Shown: positions 1 through 8,458 of the stretch, piece after piece | How the letters are laid out: every line of letters begins with the position of its first letter | How positions within the stretch are numbered: position 1 is the first letter of the stretch | NCBI GenBank assembly: GCA_036395755.1 | Contig: DASWCZ010000062.1 | Coordinates: 1 to 48,894, forward strand | Direction: 5' to 3' | DNA from: Gp7-AA6 sp036395755 | GTDB taxonomy: Bacteria; Acidobacteriota; Thermoanaerobaculia; UBA5066; Gp7-AA6 | Length of the DNA: 48,894 bases | Translations under genes and position numbers: made by a program | The notes under the pieces: model-generated | What the model was told of the DNA's origin: nothing | The model's database searches: none | Seen by the model: the letters and a program-made list of their open reading frames with translations, nothing else

Positions 1-1
1 C

Positions 2-2455
2 CGGCGGAAGCGCTTCGAGCAGGAGGCCCGCTCCGCTTCCGCTCTGAACCACCCGAACATCGTCACGATTCACGAGATCGGATCTTCCGACTCGACGACC
101 TACATCGCGATGGAGCTCGTGGATGGCCGAACGCTTCGCGAAGTCCTGCATTCCGGACCGCTGCCCACGAAGAGGCTCCTGGACCTGGCCTTCCAGATCG
201 CCGACGGGCTGGCGAAGGCCCACTCCGCGGGCATCGTGCACCGGGATCTGAAGCCCGAGAACCTGATGGTCTCGCGAGACGGCGTCGTGAAAATCCTCGA
301 CTTCGGCCTCGCGAAGCTGGTGGCGTCCGCCCCCGCTGAGTCCTCGCACCTGCCCACGACGACGAATCAGACGAGAGCCGGAACCGTGCTCGGAACGGTC
401 GGCTACATGTCGCCCGAGCAGGCGAGCGGTAAGCCCGTGGACTTTCGCTCGGATCAGTTTTCTCTGGGCGCGATCCTCTACGAGCTCGCGACGGGAAAGC
501 GCGCCTTCCAGAGGGGGACGGCCGCCGAGACGCTGACCGCGATCATTCGCGAGGAGCCGGAGCCTTCGGCCGCGCTCAATCCCGCGATCCCCACGCCTTT
601 CCGCTGGATTCTCGAGAGATGTCTGCAGAAGGACCCCGAGGAGCGATACGCGTCGACGCGCGACCTCGCCCGCGACATCAAGAGCATCCGGGAGCATCTT
701 TCGAATATTTCGGAACCTTCCTCGACGGGAGAAGCTCTCCGGCCGACCGCCTCGAAAACGGCATTCGCAGGGGGCGGATTTCTCCGTCTGGCGCTCGCGG
801 CCGCCGCTCTCTCCGCGGCAGTCGGGGCCGGCGCCTTTCTTCACAAGAGTCTCGCGAAATCCGTGACGCCGTCCTACCAGCAGATCACGTTCGGCAGCGG
901 CACGATTCGCGCGGCGCGGTTTGCTCCCGACGGCCAGACGATCGTCTACAGCGCCGCCTGGGATGGAAAACCTCTGAAGCTGTTCCTCAAGCATCAGAGC
1001 AGCCCGGATTCGCTGCCCCTCGATCTTCCGAGCGCGAACCTGCTGGGGATCTCTCCGTCCGGCGAAATGGCGATAGCCATCGACTGCCTTTCGAACCATC
1101 CCGGCATCTGCCGGGGAACTCTCGCCCGGGCCGCTTTGACCGGCGGCTCACCGCGCCGCGTCGAAGAGGGAATCCAGGACGCCGATTGGTCCGCGGACGG
1201 CTCGGAGATGCTCATCGCCCGGGACGTCGGCGGGAAGGCGCGCATCGAGTACCCGAGGGGCAAGGTGCTCTATGAGACATCCGGGCACGTGAGCTACGCG
1301 CGCCTCTCGCCGAAGGGCGACTACATCGCCTTTCTGGATCATCAGTTTCCCCTGGACGACGCCGGGACGGTCGCTGTCATCGACCTCGCCGGGAAGAAAA
1401 AGACGTTGACCGGGAACTGGGCGAGCGAACACGGTCTCACCTGGGCGCCTTCCGGTGATGAGATCTGGTTCACGGCGACCGAGGCCGGCGCGAATCGGTC
1501 GCTCTACGCCGTCAGCCTCTCCGGCGGGCTCCGGGTCGTGGCCCGGGTTCCCGGGGGGTTGAAGCTCCACGACATCTCGAAAAACGGCCGGGTCCTGCTG
1601 GCTCGCGAGAGCCCGCGGGTCGGAATTCTGGGGTTGCTGCGCGGGGACACGCGTGAGCGGGACATGTCGTTCCTCGACTATTCGTTTGCCGCGGACCTCT
1701 CGTCCAATGCGCAGACCCTGCTCTTCGACGAGGAGGGAGAAGCCGGCGGCGCGAACTATTCCGTCCACGTCCGCCAGGCCGATCAGTCGCCGGTCGTCCG
1801 GCTGGGGGAAGGGAACGCTCTGGCCCTTTCGCCGGACGGGAATTGGGCGCTCTCGATGCTGCCGGCCGCGAACTCTCCGTTTCTGCTCCTGCCGACCGGG
1901 ACCGGGGAGCGCAGGCAGATTCCGACCGTGGGGGTGAGCGCCGAGCAGGCGGCGACCTGGTTTCCCGACAGCAAGAGCTTCCTCTTTGCCGGCCGGGAAG
2001 GGGGGCACGGCGTGCGCGTTTATTCGCAGAGCATCGAGGGGGGCAAGCCCCGTCCGATCACGCCGGAGGGGATCATCCCGGCGCTTCCCGGGTTCGCGAT
2101 CTCTTCGGATGGGTTGCGTCTTGCGGCAGTGGGTGCGAATCACAAGATGGCGATCTTTCCGATGGACGGCGGGTCGGCCCGTCCGGTCCCCGGGGCCCTC
2201 GAGGGCGAGTACCCGCTGCGTTTCGCGGGCGATGGCCGTTCGCTGTACGTCTGGAAACGCGGCGACATCCCGGCCCGCATCTCCCGCATCGAAATCGACA
2301 CGGGACGGCGGGAAGTCTGGAAGGACCTCCTTCCGGCCGACCCCGCGGGTGTGGAGCGCATCTCGAACGTCCTGATCACCCCCGACGGCAAAGGCTACGT
2401 GTATTGCTACGCGCGCCTTCTCTCGGATCTCTTCATCGTGGAAGGGCTGAAGTAG
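2..2455 (+). CDS. Receptor-type Ser/Thr protein kinase with PD40 propeller (kinase 1, 5' truncated)
   Basis: The reading frame is open to the left edge, so the first kinase residues, including the glycine loop and the VAIK lysine, lie outside the window. What remains begins in the alpha-C region (FEQEARSASALNHPNIV) and shows the catalytic loop HRDLKPENL, DFGLAKL and GYMSPEQ. One transmembrane helix (GFLRLALAAAALSAAVGAGAF) lies near residue 260 of the fragment. About 530 residues with repeated SPDG/APDGQT motifs follow, typical of PD40/TolB-like beta-propeller blades. By family knowledge the kinase is cytoplasmic and the propeller is likely periplasmic. The end VEGLK and the sensor sequence (QQITFGSGTIRAARFAPDGQ) place it in the same subfamily as kinases 3 and 6-9. 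The ATG at 110 is internal and is not the start. The ligand is unknown. Confidence 0.93.
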   Translation, partial: RRKRFEQEARSASALNHPNIVTIHEIGSSDSTTYIAMELVDGRTLREVLHSGPLPTKRLLDLAFQIADGLAKAHSAGIVHRDLKPENLMVSRDGVVKILDFGLAKLVASAPAESSHLPTTTNQTRAGTVLGTVGYMSPEQASGKPVDFRSDQFSLGAILYELATGKRAFQRGTAAETLTAIIREEPEPSAALNPAIPTPFRWILERCLQKDPEERYASTRDLARDIKSIREHLSNISEPSSTGEALRPTASKTAFAGGGFLRLALAAAALSAAVGAGAFLHKSLAKSVTPSYQQITFGSGTIRAARFAPDGQTIVYSAAWDGKPLKLFLKHQSSPDSLPLDLPSANLLGISPSGEMAIAIDCLSNHPGICRGTLARAALTGGSPRRVEEGIQDADWSADGSEMLIARDVGGKARIEYPRGKVLYETSGHVSYARLSPKGDYIAFLDHQFPLDDAGTVAVIDLAGKKKTLTGNWASEHGLTWAPSGDEIWFTATEAGANRSLYAVSLSGGLRVVARVPGGLKLHDISKNGRVLLARESPRVGILGLLRGDTRERDMSFLDYSFAADLSSNAQTLLFDEEGEAGGANYSVHVRQADQSPVVRLGEGNALALSPDGNWALSMLPAANSPFLLLPTGTGERRQIPTVGVSAEQAATWFPDSKSFLFAGREGGHGVRVYSQSIEGGKPRPITPEGIIPALPGFAISSDGLRLAAVGANHKMAIFPMDGGSARPVPGALEGEYPLRFAGDGRSLYVWKRGDIPARISRIEIDTGRREVWKDLLPADPAGVERISNVLITPDGKGYVYCYARLLSDLFIVEGLK

Positions 2456-2507
2456 AGGCTCCGCGCTGGGTCGGGCCCGTCCGTCGGCGGACTCCTCCAG
2501 ATTGCAT

Positions 2508-2530
2508 TATGATTCCATTATGGAACCATA
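2508..2530. promoter_or_regulatory. Palindromic operator upstream of the FitA-like antitoxin
   Basis: A 23-bp palindrome centred on position 2519 has a perfect core (TTCCAT-T-ATGGAA, 2513-2525). Four more matching pairs extend outward after one mismatch at 2512/2526. It lies just 5' of the antitoxin start, with a Shine-Dalgarno (AGGAGA, 2530-2535) immediately after it. Ribbon-helix-helix antitoxins of the FitA/VapB type bind such sites to autoregulate their operons, so this is the probable operator. Binding is inferred. Confidence 0.6.
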
Positions 2531-2540
2531 GGAGATCGCC

Positions 2541-2780
2541 ATGGCCACGGTCACTGTCAAGGACTTGCCGGAGAAACTGCATCGCCAGCTCAAGGCGCGG
2601 GCCGTCCAGCACCGTCGCAGTCTGAACAGCGAGATCATCGCCGTTCTGGAGGCTGCGGCCTCTGCCCGTAAACTCGACCCGGACGACCTTCTCACTCGAG
2701 CCGCGGCGCTTCGAAGCCGCGTCGGCGGGCGGCTCACGGACTCCGACCTCGCCGCGCTCCGCGGGGCCGGGCGCCGATGA
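2541..2780 (+). CDS. FitA/Arc-type ribbon-helix-helix antitoxin
   Basis: The protein has 79 residues. Its N-terminal half (MATVTVKDLPEKLHRQLKAR, then SLNSEIIAVLEAA) has the beta-strand plus two-helix pattern of FitA-like RHH DNA-binding antitoxins. The C-terminal tail is expected to wrap the toxin. The start follows AGGAGA by 5 nt. It overlaps the PIN toxin by ATGA at 2777-2780, the usual coupled TA arrangement. By family knowledge it neutralises the downstream PIN RNase and represses its own promoter through the palindrome at 2508-2530. It sits between kinase 1 and kinase 2, in the same orientation as both. Confidence 0.88.
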   Translation: MATVTVKDLPEKLHRQLKARAVQHRRSLNSEIIAVLEAAASARKLDPDDLLTRAAALRSRVGGRLTDSDLAALRGAGRR

Positions 2781-3169
2781 TCGTGGTGGACACGAACGTG
2801 CTCGCCTATCTGTGGCTGCCCGGTGAGCGCACGAAGGCTGCCGAGCGTCTGCTGAAGAAAGATTCGGACTGGAATGCTCCGCTGCTTTGGCGATCGGAGT
2901 TCCGCAACGTGCTCGCCGGGTGCCTGCGCCGTGGGGACGTCAGCCTGGAGACGGCGTTGCAGATCGTCGAAGGAGCCGAAGGGCAGATGCACGGACGGGA
3001 GTTCTCGGTTCCGTCGCCACAGGTGCTCGCACGAGTCGAGGAGTCTGAGTGTTCGGCTTACGACTGTGAGTTCGTCGTTCTCGCGGACGAGCTGGGAGTT
3101 TCTCTCGTCACGTCGGACGAGAAGCTGCTGAAGTCGTTCCCCGCACTTGCTCGGCCATTGGGATCGTGA
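2777..3169 (+). CDS. vapC: VapC/FitB-type PIN-domain toxin RNase
   Basis: The protein has 130 residues, normal for a VapC toxin. The PIN acidic residues are visible: D5 (VVDTNV), E41 (WRSEFRNVL), D96 (SAYDCEFV) and D114 (TSDEKL). Together they form the Mg2+-dependent ribonuclease centre known for this family. It is translationally coupled to the antitoxin (ATGA). The next kinase starts 10 bp after its stop, so the toxin is probably in the same transcript as the kinase array. All four acidic residues are present, so the toxin looks intact. Confidence 0.9.
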   Translation: MIVVDTNVLAYLWLPGERTKAAERLLKKDSDWNAPLLWRSEFRNVLAGCLRRGDVSLETALQIVEGAEGQMHGREFSVPSPQVLARVEESECSAYDCEFVVLADELGVSLVTSDEKLLKSFPALARPLGS

Positions 3170-3179
3170 GCATCGACGA

Positions 3180-5861
3180 ATGACTCTCGCCGCCGGCTCG
3201 CGTCTCGGACCCTACGAGATCGTGTCGCCACTCGGCGCGGGCGGGATGGGAGAGGTTTACCGCGCGAAGGACACGCGGCTCGATCGCACGGTGGCGATCA
3301 AGGTGCTGCCGCCACATCTCGCCGCGTCGCCCGAGTCCCGACAGCGTTTCGAGCGGGAAGCGAAGACGATCTCCCAGCTTTCACACCCGCACATCTGCGC
3401 GCTGCACGACGTGGGTCGCGAAGGGGAGACGGAATACCTTGTCATGGAGTACCTCGAGGGGGAGACGCTGGCGGACCGCCTTCTCAAAGGTCCCGTTTCT
3501 CTCGAGCAGACACTTCGCTACGGGATCCAAATCGCCGACGCTCTGGACAAGGCGCACCGGCAGGGGATCGTGCATCGGGACTTGAAGCCGGGCAACGTGA
3601 TGCTGACGAAGTCGGGAGTGAAGCTGCTCGATTTCGGTCTGGCTAAGGTGGTCGCTCCGGCGATACAGCCATCGAGCCTCACTTCTCTTCCGACCCAACT
3701 GAACCTCACGCAGGAAGGCACCATTCTCGGGACGTTCCAGTACATGGCGCCCGAGCAGCTCGAGGGGAAGGAAGCCGACGCGCGGACGGACATCTTCGCG
3801 TTTGGGTGCGTGCTCTACGAGATGGCGACGGGCAGTAAGGCCTTCGCGGGCACGTCGCAGGCGTCGTTGATCGGGGCGATCCTCCACACGGACCCGCCGC
3901 CCATCTCGACGGTGCAGCCGATGTCTCCTCCCGCGCTCGATCACATCGTGAAGAAGTGCCTGTCCAAGGACCCGGAGGATCGCTGGCAGAACGCCGCGGA
4001 CCTGGCCGGCGAGCTCGCATGGATCCGCGAGGCAGGATCACAAACCGACGTTCCCGCACCGGTCGTCTCGCGGCGGCGGAGCCGCGAACGTCTCGGCTGG
4101 ATCGTCGCGGCCGTCCTCCTGCTCGCGGCGATCGGTCTCGCCGGACGTCTCTTCACCCGGCCTGCGCCCTCGGCGAGAGTTCTTCGCGCCTCGGTTCTTC
4201 CGCCGGAAGACTCGGAGTTCATCTCCACGTGGATCGACGCGGGACCGGTCGAGATCTCTCCGGACGGGGAGCGAATCGTCTTCACGGCGAGAAAGGGTGA
4301 GAGCCCGAATCTCCTCTGGGTGCGAAAGCTTTCGGAGTCGAACGCACATCCGCTCGCCGGCACGGAGGGCGCGCAGAGACCGTTCTGGTCTCCCGATGGG
4401 CAGCACATCGGGTTCTTCGCGGACCGCTTCTTCAAGAAGATCGACGTCGACGGCGGTCCGGTCTTCACGCTGGCGCCGGGGACCGAGAGTCGCGGCGGAA
4501 CCTGGAACCGCGACGGCGTGATCCTGTTCACTCCCGGCGCGCGCGGCCCGGTCCACCGGGTATCGGCCAATGGCGGGAAAGAGACCGAGGCGACGGTGTA
4601 TGGAGCGACGGATTCGACGCACCGATATCCGCACTTCCTTCCCGACGGCAGACACTTTCTCTACCTCGTCCGCCACGGCAGCGGCGCCGGACGCGGCCGC
4701 GACCCGGAGATTCGTGTCGGATCGCTCGATTCGAGAGACTCGAAGCTCGTCGTGAACGTCGCCTCGAACGTCGTTTACGCGTCAGGGAACCTCCTCTACG
4801 TCCGCGAAGGCGCTCTCGTCGCGCAGGAGTTCGACCCGGGTCGGCTCGCGGTGAAGGGCGAGCCTGTGACGCTCGTCCCGGACGTTCTCATGGACGAGCG
4901 GTTCAGCCGCGGCGTCTTTTCGGCTTCAACGAACGGCGTGCTCGTCTACCAGACCGGAAAAGGACAGACGCTCTCGGCGCTCCGGTGGCTCGATCGCAAC
5001 GGCGCGGTTCTCGGAGCCGTGGGAGAGCCGGCGCTGTTTTTCAACGGCGGCGATCCGGAAATTTCGCCTGACGGGAAGCGCGCGACCGCTTCGATCGTCG
5101 ATCTCCGAACGGGACAGACGGATATCTGGATGATCGACCTGGCAACCGGCACACGGAGGCGATTCACGACCGGGACGGGCAGCAAGGAGTGGTGCGCGTG
5201 GTCGCCCGACGGCGGCCGGGTCGCGCACAGCATCTCGAACCCCCGCGGTACCGGTTACGACATCGTGTCGAAGCCGATCGGTGGTTCCGAGCCCGAGGTC
5301 CCGCTCGCATCCGATCCGGTGGAATTCCAGGCGCCGCTGGGTTTCTCACCGGATGGGAACTTCCTACTCTATTCGAAGCGCAAGAACGAGCGGGACGATC
5401 TCTGGATTCTTCCGCTGACTGGGGATCGCACGCCCCGGCCGTTCATGGCGACGCCCGCACTGGAGCCGTTGGGCCGGTTTTCCCCGAATGGTCGGTACGT
5501 CGCGTATCAGTCGGACGAGACGGGCCGATTCGAAATTTACGCCGCGACGTTTCCCGGCCCGGGCAGCCGCTGGCAGATCTCGCAGAACGGCGGCGTCGAG
5601 CCGCGCTGGAGTCGCGACGGCAACGAGCTCTTCTATTTCGCGCCGGACAACCGGCTCATGGCAGCGCAGGTGAAAACCGACGGCGCGACCTTCGACGTGG
5701 GGGCAATCCAGCCTCTCTTTCAGGCGAGGAGTATGGGTTTCACCTACCGTTACGACGTGGCGAACGACGGGAAGCGGTTTCTCGTCGTCGCCGGACTTCC
5801 GCAAGGCCTCTCGCCGATCACGATCCTGACGAACTGGACCGCGGAGCTGAAAAAGAAATGA
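3180..5861 (+). CDS. Receptor-type Ser/Thr kinase with PD40 propeller (kinase 2, subfamily A)
   Basis: The protein has 893 residues. The ATG at 3180 (MTLAAGSRLGPYEIV) is chosen because every paralogue in the array begins at this motif; an upstream ATG at 3147 overlaps the toxin gene. Kinase features are GAGGMGEVY (19-27), K41, HRDLKPGN (132-139), DFG (151-153) and MAPEQ. A transmembrane helix (WIVAAVLLLAAIGLAGRLF) lies near 305-325. The C-terminal part has PD40-type blades (SPDGERIVFTARKG, WSPDGQHIGFFAD, SRDGNELFYFAPDN) and the ending NWTAELKKK shared with kinases 4 and 5. Kinase active-site residues are intact. It overlaps kinase 3 by ATGA. Substrate and signal are unknown. Confidence 0.94.
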   Translation: MTLAAGSRLGPYEIVSPLGAGGMGEVYRAKDTRLDRTVAIKVLPPHLAASPESRQRFEREAKTISQLSHPHICALHDVGREGETEYLVMEYLEGETLADRLLKGPVSLEQTLRYGIQIADALDKAHRQGIVHRDLKPGNVMLTKSGVKLLDFGLAKVVAPAIQPSSLTSLPTQLNLTQEGTILGTFQYMAPEQLEGKEADARTDIFAFGCVLYEMATGSKAFAGTSQASLIGAILHTDPPPISTVQPMSPPALDHIVKKCLSKDPEDRWQNAADLAGELAWIREAGSQTDVPAPVVSRRRSRERLGWIVAAVLLLAAIGLAGRLFTRPAPSARVLRASVLPPEDSEFISTWIDAGPVEISPDGERIVFTARKGESPNLLWVRKLSESNAHPLAGTEGAQRPFWSPDGQHIGFFADRFFKKIDVDGGPVFTLAPGTESRGGTWNRDGVILFTPGARGPVHRVSANGGKETEATVYGATDSTHRYPHFLPDGRHFLYLVRHGSGAGRGRDPEIRVGSLDSRDSKLVVNVASNVVYASGNLLYVREGALVAQEFDPGRLAVKGEPVTLVPDVLMDERFSRGVFSASTNGVLVYQTGKGQTLSALRWLDRNGAVLGAVGEPALFFNGGDPEISPDGKRATASIVDLRTGQTDIWMIDLATGTRRRFTTGTGSKEWCAWSPDGGRVAHSISNPRGTGYDIVSKPIGGSEPEVPLASDPVEFQAPLGFSPDGNFLLYSKRKNERDDLWILPLTGDRTPRPFMATPALEPLGRFSPNGRYVAYQSDETGRFEIYAATFPGPGSRWQISQNGGVEPRWSRDGNELFYFAPDNRLMAAQVKTDGATFDVGAIQPLFQARSMGFTYRYDVANDGKRFLVVAGLPQGLSPITILTNWTAELKKK

Positions 5862-8458
5862 CGCTCTCCGCCGGCTCCCGCCTCGGGCCGTACGAGATCG
5901 TTTCGCCTCTGGGGGCGGGCGGGATGGGTGAGGTCTACCGGGCGCGCGACACGAAGCTCGACCGGGAGGCCGCGATCAAGGTGCTGCCGGAGAAGCTCGC
6001 TGCCGATTCGGCGGCGCTCGCGCGATTCGAAAGGGAAGCCCGCGCGGTCGCCGCGCTCTCGCATCCCAACATCCTGGGGATCTACGACCTCGGCAGCGAC
6101 GGCGGGATCGCGTACGCCGCGATGGAGCTCCTCCGGGGAGAGACGCTCCGGGAACGGCTCGAAGAGGGCGCTCTCCCGCAAAGGAAAGCCCTCGAGTACG
6201 GGTTGCAGATCGCGCACGGCCTCGCGGCTGCCCACGAGAAAGGCATCGTCCACCGGGATCTCAAGCCGGAGAACGTCTTCGTGACGTCGGAGGGCCGGGT
6301 CAAGATCCTCGATTTCGGCCTCGCGAAGGTTGGCTCCGCGCAGCCGGACGAAACGCGATCGCCGACGGTTGGGGCAACCGAGCCGGGCACGGTGATGGGC
6401 ACGGTCGGCTACATGTCGCCGGAGCAGGTCCGGGGCAGGCCGGCGGACCACCGCTCGGACATCTTTTCGCTCGGCGCAATCCTGTACGAGATGCTCTCCG
6501 GCGACCGTGCGTTCCGCGGTGAGTCCGCCGCGGAGACGATGGCGGCGATCGCACAGAGGGACCCGCCAGGACTCACCGAGTCGGTCGGACCTTTTCCGCC
6601 CTCGATCGAGCGCATCCTGCGCCACTGTCTCGAGAAACGTCCCGAGGAGCGCTTCGACACGGCGCACGACCTTGCGTTCGCGCTCGAGACGGCAACGGGC
6701 GCTTCGAGCGCGGCGACGCAGGTTGCGCCGGTGATCTCTGCAAAAAGACCGTGGCTGATACCGGCTCTCGGTGTTCTGGCTCTCCTCGCCGCGCTCGGCG
6801 CCGGCTTCCTGGTAGCGGGCCGGCTGCGCGCGCCGAAGCCGTCCTTCCGTCAGATCACGTACCACCGCGGGTTCATTCAATCGGCGCGGTTCGCGCCGGA
6901 CGGGCAGACCGTCGTCTACGGGTCGACGCGGAGAGACGAGCCTCTTCGGATCTATTCGACGCGGCTCGACAGCATCGAGTCACGCTCGCTCGATCTGCCG
7001 CCCGCGGACGTCGTCGGCATGTCGAAGAACGGGCAGATGGCGGTCCTGCTCAACCGCCGGCACGCGGGCAGCTGGATCACGGTCGGGACCCTCGCGCGCT
7101 CAGACCTCGGTGGCGGAGCCCCTCACGAGATCCTCGAGAATGTCAACGACACCGACATCAGTCCGGACGGCATGCAATTCGCCGTCGTTCGCGAGCTGGG
7201 AACGCGCCAGCGGCTCGAATTCCCCATCGGCCGGACGATCTTCGAGACGACGGGCTGGGTGAGCTATCCGAGAATTTCTCCGGACGGGAAGCGCGTCGCC
7301 TTCCTCGAACATCCCGCCTACGGCAACGACATGGGCCACGTCTCGCTTGCGGATGAACACGGGAAGGTCACCCGGCTGAGCGACGCGTGGAACGGCGCGC
7401 AGGGCCTCGCCTGGGGTCCCGGCGCGAAAGAGATCTGGTTCACGGCGACCTCGACCGGGACGGCAAGTGGAGGCAAGGGACTCCAATACACGCTCTGGGC
7501 AGTGCGCCCCGGAGGGAAGCCCCGCTCCCTCTATGCGCCGCCGATCGATCTCGTCGTCGAAGACGTTTCGGAGAACGGAGCGGTCCTTTTGAACGCCATC
7601 GTGAGCCGGAGCGAGATCGGCGGTCTTCTCGCGGGAGACACGCGGGACCGTGACCTTTCGACCTGGAGCGACGAGGCCGCCGCCGGGATCTCGGACGACG
7701 GGAGCGTCTTCGCCGGAGTCGAGCAGAGCGCGGCGGGTGTCGGGATCGATCCTTTCGTCTACTACCGTCGGGCCCGGGAATCTGCTTCGGTGCGCATTGG
7801 CAGCGGCGCGGCGACGGGATTGTCGCCCGACGGAAAATGGGTCGTCACGGCCTCGGCTCTCCCGGGGAAAGGGAGCGAGCTCACTCTTCTGCCGACCGGA
7901 GCGGGCCAGCCGCGCGTCGTCTCACTCGGAACGGTGAAACACACGTTCAGTATCCAACGGCCCGCATCCGTGTCGGCGGATGGACGGCGACTTCTCTTTC
8001 CGGGCAAGGAGTCCGGGCATCTTCCGCGCCTGTGGCTCGTCGATCTCGATCGCACGGGTCCTCCAAAGGCGATTTCTCCCGAGGGAGTAGCCAACGGGAT
8101 TCTCTCGGCGGACGGACAGACCGTCGCCGTTTCCGATGACGCTGGCCGATTCCTTCTTTGTCCAGCCTCCGGAAGCGCCTGCTCGCCGGCGAAGGGCACG
8201 CAGACCGAAGATACGCCGGAGCAGTGGGAGGGGTCGGGGAAGGCAATCTTCGTGTGGAATCGGAAGCGGACCTGGCCAGCCGAGATCTACCGGGTCGATC
8301 TTACGACGGGCGCGCGGCGTCTCTGGAAGACGATTTCTCCATCGGATCCGGCGGGCGTGCTCTACGGAAACATCCTCCTGGCGCGCGACGGAGAGCACTA
8401 CATCTACCGCGTGCGGCGGGTCACCGGCCAGCTCTTCCTCGGGGAAGGCTTGAAGTGA
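5858..8458 (+). CDS. Receptor-type Ser/Thr kinase with PD40 propeller (kinase 3, subfamily B-like)
   Basis: The protein has 866 residues, starting at the ATG that overlaps the kinase 2 stop (ATGA). Motifs are GAGGMGEVY (19-27), K41 in REAAIK, HRDLKPEN (132-139), DFG (151-153) and GYMSPEQVRG. The transmembrane helix is near 298-320 (WLIPALGVLALLAALGAGFL). The sensor opens with QITYHRGFIQSARFAPDGQT and ends with LFLGEGLK, as in subfamily B, but it is more divergent than kinases 6-9. It lies between two subfamily A genes, so the two types are interleaved rather than blocked. Confidence 0.94.
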   Translation: MTLSAGSRLGPYEIVSPLGAGGMGEVYRARDTKLDREAAIKVLPEKLAADSAALARFEREARAVAALSHPNILGIYDLGSDGGIAYAAMELLRGETLRERLEEGALPQRKALEYGLQIAHGLAAAHEKGIVHRDLKPENVFVTSEGRVKILDFGLAKVGSAQPDETRSPTVGATEPGTVMGTVGYMSPEQVRGRPADHRSDIFSLGAILYEMLSGDRAFRGESAAETMAAIAQRDPPGLTESVGPFPPSIERILRHCLEKRPEERFDTAHDLAFALETATGASSAATQVAPVISAKRPWLIPALGVLALLAALGAGFLVAGRLRAPKPSFRQITYHRGFIQSARFAPDGQTVVYGSTRRDEPLRIYSTRLDSIESRSLDLPPADVVGMSKNGQMAVLLNRRHAGSWITVGTLARSDLGGGAPHEILENVNDTDISPDGMQFAVVRELGTRQRLEFPIGRTIFETTGWVSYPRISPDGKRVAFLEHPAYGNDMGHVSLADEHGKVTRLSDAWNGAQGLAWGPGAKEIWFTATSTGTASGGKGLQYTLWAVRPGGKPRSLYAPPIDLVVEDVSENGAVLLNAIVSRSEIGGLLAGDTRDRDLSTWSDEAAAGISDDGSVFAGVEQSAAGVGIDPFVYYRRARESASVRIGSGAATGLSPDGKWVVTASALPGKGSELTLLPTGAGQPRVVSLGTVKHTFSIQRPASVSADGRRLLFPGKESGHLPRLWLVDLDRTGPPKAISPEGVANGILSADGQTVAVSDDAGRFLLCPASGSACSPAKGTQTEDTPEQWEGSGKAIFVWNRKRTWPAEIYRVDLTTGARRLWKTISPSDPAGVLYGNILLARDGEHYIYRVRRVTGQLFLGEGLK

